Assembly: GCA_945937975.1 (NCBI GenBank)
Contig: CAMEUD010000075.1
Location: forward strand, 1-5,597
Source: an uncultured Clostridia bacterium
GTDB lineage: Bacteria; Bacillota; Clostridia; Christensenellales; UBA1242
DNA length: 5,597 nt
Reading direction: 5' to 3'
Shown here: positions 1 to 5,597 of the stretch, piece after piece
Layout of the letters: each line of letters begins with the position of its first letter
Position numbering within the stretch: the stretch's first letter is position 1
Notes under the pieces: model-generated
Database searches by the model: none
What the model was told of the DNA's origin: nothing
What the model saw: the letters and a program-made list of their open reading frames with translations, nothing else
Made by a program: the position numbers and the translations under genes

Positions 1-1181
1 ATTGTGTTTGTTGGGTAATAATTATATCTTTCACCATTATTTCCAGAAACTTCTCTAAATGCGTAATTATTAACATCTATTCTTATAATTTCTTGGTCTA
101 TAACAGTAATTTTTAAATCAACATATACTGAAGAATAAATATTATTTGCGTAAAATCTTACAATATAGTAAGAAGAATTAATATTACTTAACTTATTTTT
201 ATTAAGTTCTATTGATAAATCATAGTATGTCACTCCATTATTTGTATAACGAGAATATACATAAGAATTAAACAAACCTAAATCATTTGATTGATTTAAA
301 ATTAAGTTTGAACTATCTTGACTGAATATTTTTACTCCATTTTCATCAAAAATTTCACAAGCAAGATTTTCATCAGCAACATCAGAATTAATGTTAATTT
401 GGAATTCTAATGAATCACTGGCTGACATATTAACTTCTTTTACTGAAATTGCAATGCTATTTGGTCCTTGTAAAGGTTGTAATGTCAAATTCTTTAATGT
501 TTCATTTTTAAGAATCTTTGCAAATTTATCTTCAAGTCCATTAAGAGTTAAATAAACTGACATATTAATAGCATCATCACTATTAATAGAAATTAAATGT
601 GTTCCAATTTTGCTACCAACAACATTATTAAGTTTGCTTTCATCATCTTTGTTTTCAAAAACAACATCAAAATCATTGTTTTGTAATGTGAAAATAGTTT
701 GATTTAGAACAACATATTCATCAAGAGATGAAATAAATTTTTGTGTTGTTCCTTTTTTTAGTCCAATTGTATAACCACTTGGCAATACATAGTCATTATA
801 AGAAATTGCAAAGTTATTAGTATTATAAATAACTTTTATATTAATTGTTATTGGGTCAATGCTTCTATCATACTTTGAGTATATTGTTAATGTTGCATCA
901 CCAATATTGTTTATTTGCAATGTGCCGTTTGTTAAAGTCAAAATATTTGAATTTGTTTCAATATTAAGTCCATAAACACTTGAAATCCCAAACAAGTCTA
1001 ACAAACTAATAGTATTTTTAAGTGATAAAGCATAGTTATCTCTTTCTGTTAATGATTGAATTGTTTTATTTACAAACAATATCGCATTATCTTCATCTTG
1101 TTTGAATGAAAGATTTGTTCTTTGGATTTTTAATGTTGCAAGTTCATCAGCTGTTACAGGAACAACTCTTTTTACATTTCT
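1..1181 (-). other. Post-GLUG beta-rich region, at least one further Ig-like module (residues 1308-1700)
   Basis: After the GLUG segment the frame returns to Asn/Ser-rich beta sequence. Residues about 1388-1425 contain LTLTNGTLQINNIGDATLTI and then a closing strand ITINIKVIYN, which fits the second half of a Big_2-like fold. A similar closing strand, VDLKITVID, occurs near residues 1661-1669, leaving about 240 residues between the two, enough for two modules. The last visible residues are YNYYPTNT, and the frame is still open at position 1. The true C-terminus, and any wall- or membrane-binding domain there, is outside the window. Confidence 0.6.
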
Positions 1182-4100
1182 TAAATATGGATAGCCATAA
1201 TTTTGTTCTGTATTGTTGTCATTTAACCAAATTTCAGAACTTCCAAATCTTACACCACTATATATTTGATTTGTATCAGTTGCAATGCCACTTAATATTT
1301 GTCCATTTTGTCTTGTCATATAGTAGTTAAATTCATAAGCATCATTATTTTTGTAAATTACATAACTATCTTTGATTACTTTTTTATCATCAATATTTTG
1401 TGAAAGTTCACCAAAAATTGACTGTGAAACACCCAAATTTGCAAAACATTCTGCAACTTTTGCATTTGAACTATTAATTTTGCCAACAATACCAACTATA
1501 TTTGCATCGTTAATAATTGAATTATTTTTACCAAAGTTAAAAGCATATGATTTTGTGATTATTCCTTGTCCATCTAGTTCACCAACTAATCCTGCACACA
1601 AGTTTCCTTGCATAAACATTTGATTGCTATCACTCTTTAAATCATAGAAAATAACTTTACTATTTTCAATTAAACCAGTGTTTCTTCCAGCAATTCCACC
1701 AACAGTTGACAAATTATTATCACCTGAAATTGAACCTTGGAATGTTACATTTGAGATTGTGCCGTTATTTTGTCCAACAAAACCACCAACATATTCACTA
1801 TCATTTTGAACTAATGAATATTTTTCTTGTGAATATGAATCAATGCTAATATTGTTAATTTTACCCTTGTTTATATCTGCAATAGCACCAGAAGTATTTG
1901 ATACATTACATACAATATCAAAATCTTCAATTATGCCATCTTCGCCAATTTCATCAAATAACCCAGAATTAAGAGTTAATGTTACTGTGTAATTTGAATT
2001 TAATTGTTTTCCATACAATCCACCATTAAATTTTTCAAATAATTTTGTATTAATTGTAAGATTTGCAATGATTGTATAATGTAAATTTTGATTTTTAATT
2101 TGACCTATTTCTGTAACTCTTATTGATGTTTCTCTTGATTTACCATCTGCAACTGTCAATTTTATTCTTGCAAAAGGTGTATTTTCTCTGTAATATGTAT
2201 TTCCATTTTCATCTAATAAAATTGCATCAGTAGGAACAATAACGATTGTACCTTTTCCACCATCTTCGCCTGTTACACTAACAAGACCATCAGCTGAAAT
2301 TGTTATTATATCATTTCTTGTTCCATTATCTGGATAGAAAATATATGAAACATCTTTTACTAATGCGTTTTCTGGGAGTACATTGTTTATAATTTTAAAA
2401 TTATTGTCATTGTATTCTTTTGATATTGATTTTGCTGATAAATATAAGTTATATTCATCATTAACAATATCAACATTTGTTGGAACAATATTTTCTACTC
2501 TTTGAGCTTGTTTGATTACAAAACTTATTGCCTTAACATAATGTGTTAATGTTCCACCAATATCATTTGCAAAAACATACATTGTAATTGTATTATTTGC
2601 ATCTTGAATTCTGTAATTTGCCGTTACCAAATAACTGTTATCTAATTTTTCTATAACGAGTTGAGCATCATCATATAGTGGTGGGAAAAATTCATAAGGA
2701 TTTTCTGCATCGATAATTCTGCCACTTTCATAATCAGGAGACTCTGCAAAATAAACTCTATCATATGTAGCAAGTGAATTTGAATCATTTAGCTTTATTG
2801 TAAAAGTATATCTTGAAAGTGATTTATTTTTTTCACCAACTTCATTGTACGCATAAAGTTCAATAACTTTATCACTTAATGTTAATGCTTGAACTGGATT
2901 ATAAACTTCAACAAGGAAATATCTATCAATTTCGCAAGATATTAACTCATAGTTCTCATTAAGCATAGAACCAATAAATGTTGCTTTTACCCAAACCTTA
3001 CCTAACTTTATTGTTGTAAGATAATCATTTGCTCTTAATGTTTCTGTGTTTATAATAGTTGAAGTTTGCGACATATTTAGTTCTGTATAGTCCATGGTAT
3101 TAAATTTTACATATGTGGAATCTTCATCATAAACATCATCATTTCTTAATAATTCTCTATCAAAAAATTCAAAAGAAACATCTGAAGACATATTTGATGT
3201 AAATTTCAATGGAACCATACGACCATTTTTTATTGCAATATAGTTTAAAACGCCACTGTTATCATATGATATCTTGCCAACTGCTGAAGAAACAAAGTTT
3301 ACCAAATCAACATCAATGTTTGCTTCTGTTAATCTTTCAATAACTTTAATGTTTGCTTTTATTTGTTGACCAGATTCAAATCTTAAAACAAGTGTACCTT
3401 CGCCAACAGCTCCATTTACTGCAACAACATGAATTTTGTAAACAGCTTCATTTCCTTCATTTGATACAAGTTGAACTCGACCAACTGTAAACACATTATC
3501 TCCATCAATGATAACAGATAAATTATCTATTTCAATGCTTGCAGGAGCAACGGTGAATAAAATATCTCTTTCATTTAAGTATTGTTCTTCTTGATTATCG
3601 TCTAATGAAGATTTATTCTCAAAATAATATGTTTTTTCACTTTCTATATCAGCACCAGTCCCAAATCCAAAAGTTCTTACACCTTCTTTTAGACTTAAAC
3701 TGATAATTTTTGTAACGGTGTTTGCTTTATCTTCACTACTACTTGTTACAGTTAAAGGAATAACCTTGTTTGCTTCACTTTGTTTTGCAATCAAATAGAA
3801 TACTTTTCCACTTGCAAACTCATATTTACCATTAACAAATTGACCGTTCAATTCATTTCCATTTTCATCTTTAATTGAAATATAAGTCAAATCTCTTGAA
3901 TCAACTGAAAGTGTGAAATTTGCATTTATTGCAGTGAAAGGAATTGCTTCAAATTTTATTTTAAGACCTTTTGAATTTGAATAACTTGTATACAAATTAA
4001 ATTGGTCATTTGTTACATTCACATCATTAACACTTACAGAAATGCCAGTAATTTCATCATAAGCAGTAAGTGTAATTATTCCTGTGTGATTTCCATCTTC

Positions 4101-5102
4101 ATCAACTTTATTTGCTGTGCTTGATTTCATTTCTGGGAAATCTACATATGAAAGTTCAAACCAAACTTTGTCTGTGATTGTTCCAGTGTTTTGAGTTTGT
4201 AAAAAACCGAATTTGAAAGAATATTCATAAACTTGATTTTGAACATCATTGAGTACAATTTGTTCATCAACATTTAAACCCATATCCCCGTACAAATAAA
4301 CTGGCTTAACATTTAAGAGTTTGTTTGAAACACTATATGGAACAACAACTTTTAAAAGTAATTGATTTTTGTTTGAATTGTTTCTTGGGATATTGTATTC
4401 AAGTTTTGCATCAACATTATTATCTTCTTTTATTTCAACCAAAGAAACATCTATTGATTTTATAATTTCAAAATGTAATGTTGTTTTTACACTTTCATTA
4501 TAAACGGAAATAACCTCGACATCAATTCCAGTTGGAACAACATCAAGGTTTGGTTCAATCACCAAATAATTATTAACAATACTTACACCATTGATTTCTG
4601 AAGCCAAAGCGTACTTGATACCAGTTTGACTTGTCCCTTCTGGGAATAATTCAACAAGGTTATTAGATAATTGGTATCTGCCACCATTTGCTTGATTATA
4701 TTCAATGTAGTATGTATCTTGTTTTGGAACTATGGATGAAATTGGGGCAAAAACAGAAACTCTAAAAGTCTTAGTAACTTTTGCACCTTTAACCATTACA
4801 TCAACATTTGAACATTGACGAAGAGCTTTAACAGTTATGTCTGTTACCCCTTCACCTTTGTACTTTGATGTAACAACAATATCTTGGCTATCACAGTCAA
4901 CAACAACTTCCATTGTTTTGGCATCTGTTACGACAGCTTGTACAACATCAGTGTTGTCATTTTCTCCAAGAGTAATTTCGACATTTGTTTTGCTTAATTC
5001 AAGTTTCATATTATTGTCATTATCACAGCCTGAAAGAATTGTGCCACCAAACACAAGTAAAGCTAGACTTAATAATAAAACCCATTTTCTTAATTTTTGC
5101 AT
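1..5102 (-). CDS. Giant surface lipoprotein with Ig-like modules and GLUG repeats (3' end beyond window)
   Basis: An open frame of 1,700 codons starts at the ATG at 5102-5100 and runs off the left edge without a stop. The start is chosen for its strong Shine-Dalgarno site 9 bases upstream and because it opens directly into a lipoprotein signal peptide: basic n-region with K3, R5 and K6, hydrophobic core, lipobox L23-S24-G25-C26. After cleavage the Cys should be lipidated, leaving the protein outside the membrane. Residues 33-998 are beta-rich modules of roughly 100-150 residues resembling bacterial Ig-like (Big_2) domains. Residues 1047-1307 carry GLUG-type repeats, and 1308-1700 return to Ig-like sequence. 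The protein is rich in Asn, Ser, Thr and Val, with few Cys and Trp. No catalytic motif, LPXTG anchor or C-terminal membrane segment appears in the visible part. By family analogy it may be an adhesin, stalk or carbohydrate-binding surface protein; the substrate is unknown. Frame and signal peptide are certain; function is inference. Confidence 0.95.
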   Translation of the reverse strand, partial: MQKLRKWVLLLSLALLVFGGTILSGCDNDNNMKLELSKTNVEITLGENDNTDVVQAVVTDAKTMEVVVDCDSQDIVVTSKYKGEGVTDITVKALRQCSNVDVMVKGAKVTKTFRVSVFAPISSIVPKQDTYYIEYNQANGGRYQLSNNLVELFPEGTSQTGIKYALASEINGVSIVNNYLVIEPNLDVVPTGIDVEVISVYNESVKTTLHFEIIKSIDVSLVEIKEDNNVDAKLEYNIPRNNSNKNQLLLKVVVPYSVSNKLLNVKPVYLYGDMGLNVDEQIVLNDVQNQVYEYSFKFGFLQTQNTGTITDKVWFELSYVDFPEMKSSTANKVDEDGNHTGIITLTAYDEITGISVSVNDVNVTNDQFNLYTSYSNSKGLKIKFEAIPFTAINANFTLSVDSRDLTYISIKDENGNELNGQFVNGKYEFASGKVFYLIAKQSEANKVIPLTVTSSSEDKANTVTKIISLSLKEGVRTFGFGTGADIESEKTYYFENKSSLDDNQEEQYLNERDILFTVAPASIEIDNLSVIIDGDNVFTVGRVQLVSNEGNEAVYKIHVVAVNGAVGEGTLVLRFESGQQIKANIKVIERLTEANIDVDLVNFVSSAVGKISYDNSGVLNYIAIKNGRMVPLKFTSNMSSDVSFEFFDRELLRNDDVYDEDSTYVKFNTMDYTELNMSQTSTIINTETLRANDYLTTIKLGKVWVKATFIGSMLNENYELISCEIDRYFLVEVYNPVQALTLSDKVIELYAYNEVGEKNKSLSRYTFTIKLNDSNSLATYDRVYFAESPDYESGRIIDAENPYEFFPPLYDDAQLVIEKLDNSYLVTANYRIQDANNTITMYVFANDIGGTLTHYVKAISFVIKQAQRVENIVPTNVDIVNDEYNLYLSAKSISKEYNDNNFKIINNVLPENALVKDVSYIFYPDNGTRNDIITISADGLVSVTGEDGGKGTIVIVPTDAILLDENGNTYYRENTPFARIKLTVADGKSRETSIRVTEIGQIKNQNLHYTIIANLTINTKLFEKFNGGLYGKQLNSNYTVTLTLNSGLFDEIGEDGIIEDFDIVCNVSNTSGAIADINKGKINNISIDSYSQEKYSLVQNDSEYVGGFVGQNNGTISNVTFQGSISGDNNLSTVGGIAGRNTGLIENSKVIFYDLKSDSNQMFMQGNLCAGLVGELDGQGIITKSYAFNFGKNNSIINDANIVGIVGKINSSNAKVAECFANLGVSQSIFGELSQNIDDKKVIKDSYVIYKNNDAYEFNYYMTRQNGQILSGIATDTNQIYSGVRFGSSEIWLNDNNTEQNYGYPYLRNVKRVVPVTADELATLKIQRTNLSFKQDEDNAILFVNKTIQSLTERDNYALSLKNTISLLDLFGISSVYGLNIETNSNILTLTNGTLQINNIGDATLTIYSKYDRSIDPITINIKVIYNTNNFAISYNDYVLPSGYTIGLKKGTTQKFISSLDEYVVLNQTIFTLQNNDFDVVFENKDDESKLNNVVGSKIGTHLISINSDDAINMSVYLTLNGLEDKFAKILKNETLKNLTLQPLQGPNSIAISVKEVNMSASDSLEFQININSDVADENLACEIFDENGVKIFSQDSSNLILNQSNDLGLFNSYVYSRYTNNGVTYYDLSIELNKNKLSNINSSYYIVRFYANNIYSSVYVDLKITVIDQEIIRIDVNNYAFREVSGNNGERYNYYPTNT
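1182..1964 (-). repeat. GLUG-repeat segment, about seven irregular turns (residues 1047-1307)
   Basis: Successive units have the GLUG pattern of a small hydrophobic Gly core, a polar turn, and then G-x-I plus a beta strand. Units begin near residues 1047 (GLFDEIGEDGII), 1072 (GAIADINKGKINNISI), 1106 (GGFVGQNNGTISNV), 1135 (GGIAGRNTGLIENS), 1171 (GLVGELDGQGII), 1204 (GIVGKINSSNAKV) and 1231 (GELSQNIDDKKVIKDSYV). The interval is 25-36 residues. The segment ends with a Trp at 1292 and YPYL at 1304-1307, a closing W...YPYL element common in GLUG-containing surface proteins. GLUG repeats are known from IgA-peptidase-like and other surface proteins and probably fold as a beta-solenoid. The third and fourth units are canonical; the first and last are weaker. 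Confidence 0.85.
2109..5006 (-). other. N-terminal tandem Ig-like (Big_2-type) modules, residues 33-998
   Basis: Each module ends in a hydrophobic strand followed by a short linker and the next strand. Such end strands are seen near residues 113-118 (FRVSVFAP), 209-215 (LHFEIIK), 342-348, 465-472, 583-590 (ANIKVIER), 732-737 (VEVYNPV), 858-864 (ISFVIKQ) and 990-998 (SIRVTEIG). The spacing of about 100-150 residues suggests about eight modules. The clearest Big_2 signature is at residues 935-955, where ISADGLVSV is followed by a GxGTIVIVP-like strand, as in invasin/intimin-type Ig domains. The first module (residues 33-118) begins LELSKTNVEITLGE, also Big_2-like. Sequence identity between modules is low, so boundaries are approximate. 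Structural rather than enzymatic role inferred. Confidence 0.7.
5025..5102 (-). other. Lipoprotein signal peptide with lipobox (residues 1-26)
   Basis: The first residues read MQKLRKW, a positively charged n-region. They are followed by a Leu/Val/Ala-rich hydrophobic core and the lipobox LSGC, whose Cys26 codon is at 5025-5027. This matches the type II (Lsp) signal peptide pattern, in which Lgt adds diacylglycerol to the Cys and LspA cleaves before it. The mature protein begins CDNDNN, a short polar Asn/Asp linker typical of lipoproteins, before the first folded module. Asp at +2 matters for sorting in diderm proteobacteria but not in monoderms. Confidence 0.95.
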
Positions 5103-5111
5103 AGTCCGTTT

Positions 5112-5116
5112 CCTCC
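5112..5116 (-). promoter_or_regulatory. Strong ribosome binding site GGAGG for the giant lipoprotein
   Basis: On the minus strand the leader reads ATGGAGGAAACGGACTATG, with GGAGG 9 bases before the ATG at 5102. This fixes the start codon. The upstream ATG at 5116-5118 is out of frame with the lipoprotein and overlaps the Shine-Dalgarno itself, so it is not a start for this gene. Confidence 0.9.
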
Positions 5117-5145
5117 ATAGTATTGTTATCAAACTAACAAAAAAT

Positions 5146-5175
5146 ATTATAATAATATTATAATATCTACACCAA
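5146..5175 (-). promoter_or_regulatory. Probable sigma-A promoter of the giant lipoprotein gene
   Basis: On the minus strand TTGGTG (5170-5175) is followed after 18 bases by a perfect TATAAT (5146-5151). Transcription would start near 5138-5140, giving a leader of about 38 bases that contains the GGAGG site. The -35 box keeps only the TTG of TTGACA, so it is weak. A second perfect TATAAT lies 11 bases upstream at 5157-5162 but has no good -35 partner. In DNA this AT-rich, chance TATAAT matches are common; the spacing and position before a strong RBS are what support the call. Confidence 0.6.
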
Positions 5176-5302
5176 GTATATATTTTAATTAATAGCAAGT
5201 CAACTAATTTATGTCGAAATTTAAACAAAATTAATAAATTTTAAATATTTTTTTAAATTAAAAATAATTAATATTTTATAGAAAAAATAAAATTAAAAAA
5301 TA
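5176..5302. other. Extremely A/T-rich intergenic spacer
   Basis: The spacer between the terminator of the upstream gene and the lipoprotein promoter has no coding frame. Positions 5227-5280 contain no G or C at all, and 5282-5316 again none. Many short A- and T-tracts are present and could bend DNA or act as an UP-like element upstream of the promoter. No further operator, riboswitch or small RNA could be recognised in it. Confidence 0.7.
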
Positions 5303-5341
5303 ATATAAAAAATAAACATATTTTAACTTTGTTAAAATATG
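5303..5341 (-). terminator. Probable Rho-independent terminator downstream of spoIIID
   Basis: CATATTTTAAC (5317-5327), a three-base loop, and its exact complement GTTAAAATATG (5331-5341) form a perfect 11-bp stem. Reading on the minus strand, the stem starts 21 bases after the spoIIID stop codon and is followed immediately by TTTATTTTTT, the expected T-rich tail. The plus strand side lacks an uninterrupted T-tract, so orientation favours the minus strand. The stem has only three C/G-type positions per arm at most and is weak by usual standards, which may reflect the base composition of the genome. It could alternatively or additionally be an operator palindrome. Confidence 0.65.
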
Positions 5342-5362
5342 AATATTTACAAAAAATTATTT

Positions 5363-5597
5363 TTAATTATTTTTTAATTTTAAATATTTTTGTTTTGTAG
5401 ATTGACCACCCCTTATATGTTTTTCTAAAAAGTTTTTATCTAGTATTTTTTGTATTTTTTCAAATAATGGATAATTTATTTTTTTTAATTTTTTATGTAT
5501 GTCATTATGCACTGTACTTTTTGAATAATTAAATACCTTTGCAGTCTGCCTTATTGTTGCATTATTTTGTAAAATATATGTGGCAAAATTAAGCACT
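5363..5597 (-). CDS. spoIIID: Sporulation transcriptional regulator SpoIIID (5' end beyond window)
   Basis: The 77 visible codons before the TAA at 5363-5365 align by eye along their length with Bacillus subtilis SpoIIID, a small DNA-binding protein of about 93 residues that activates and represses sigma-E-dependent genes in the mother cell during sporulation. The helix-turn-helix is TIRQTAKVFNYSKSTVHNDI (compare TVRVIAKEFGVSKSTVHKDL). The C-terminal basic block is HIRGGQSTKQKY (compare HLRGGEATKLKY); in the known protein this region also contacts DNA. A GTG codon at 5594-5596 could be misread as the start, but family alignment predicts about ten more N-terminal residues, so the true start is past the right edge. 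The tail after the basic block is short and Lys/Asn-rich. It is followed by a probable terminator and is likely a transcription unit separate from the lipoprotein. Family assignment is firm; an active sporulation role in this organism is inferred. Confidence 0.92.
   Translation of the reverse strand, partial: VLNFATYILQNNATIRQTAKVFNYSKSTVHNDIHKKLKKINYPLFEKIQKILDKNFLEKHIRGGQSTKQKYLKLKNN

Noticed and set aside
1106..1623. Two plus-strand open frames of 74 and 83 codons (1106-1330 and 1372-1623)
   Set aside because: They lie antisense inside the giant lipoprotein frame, have no convincing ribosome binding site, and their translations are low-complexity Phe/Leu/His-rich or Ser/Pro-rich sequence with no recognisable domain.
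1..5102. Alternative genetic code (TGA as Trp), considered because of the extreme AT content
   Set aside because: Tryptophans such as W7 and W1292 are TGG, no in-frame TGA is needed to keep the frame open, and the SpoIIID frame ends at TAA.
5116..5118. ATG upstream of the lipoprotein start
   Set aside because: It is out of frame with the lipoprotein and overlaps the Shine-Dalgarno sequence.
4837..5163. Plus-strand open frame of 108 codons
   Set aside because: It is antisense to the signal peptide and first module of the lipoprotein and runs across that gene's promoter. Its Ser/Thr-rich translation is the mirror of Val/Asp/Thr codons on the other strand.
5221..5321. Near matches to the SpoIIID binding consensus (WWRRACARNY) at about 5221-5230 and 5312-5321
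   Set aside because: Each misses one position. In DNA this AT-rich such degenerate matches are expected by chance, and one of them lies inside the terminator stem.
5594..5596. GTG as the start of the SpoIIID gene
   Set aside because: Alignment with known SpoIIID proteins places this codon inside the first helix, about ten residues after the usual start, and no upstream sequence is available to show a ribosome binding site.

Overview
The window reads as very AT-rich DNA from an endospore-forming lineage of Bacillota (Clostridia-like or an uncultured low-GC relative). This rests on a clearly recognisable but incomplete SpoIIID gene at the right end, strong A/T bias at all degenerate positions, a strong Shine-Dalgarno site, a Gram-positive-style promoter and a lipoprotein signal peptide. 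Tryptophan is encoded by TGG and the long frame stays open under the standard bacterial code, so there is no sign of a Mycoplasma-type code. The species cannot be named from this sequence.

Layout, all genes on the minus strand. Positions 5363-5597 hold the 3' part of a spoIIID-type sporulation regulator whose 5' end lies outside the window. A perfect 11-bp inverted repeat followed by a T-rich run (5303-5341) probably terminates that transcript. Next comes an extremely A/T-rich spacer with stretches lacking any G or C, then a sigma-A-like promoter (about 5146-5175) and a strong ribosome binding site (5112-5116). From 5102 to the left edge runs one enormous open reading frame of 1,700 codons with no stop in the window.

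The giant product is an exported lipoprotein. It has a signal peptide with lipobox LSGC at residues 23-26, then about eight successive beta-rich, Ig-like (Big_2-type) modules to about residue 998. A GLUG-repeat segment of about seven irregular turns follows (about residues 1047-1307), then more Ig-like beta-rich sequence to the edge. It looks like a long surface stalk or adhesin anchored by its N-terminal lipid. No catalytic domain is visible in the part seen.

The two genes are probably separate transcription units, because a terminator and a new promoter lie between them. No mobile element, RNA gene or CRISPR array was seen. Open frames on the plus strand opposite the giant gene are shadows.
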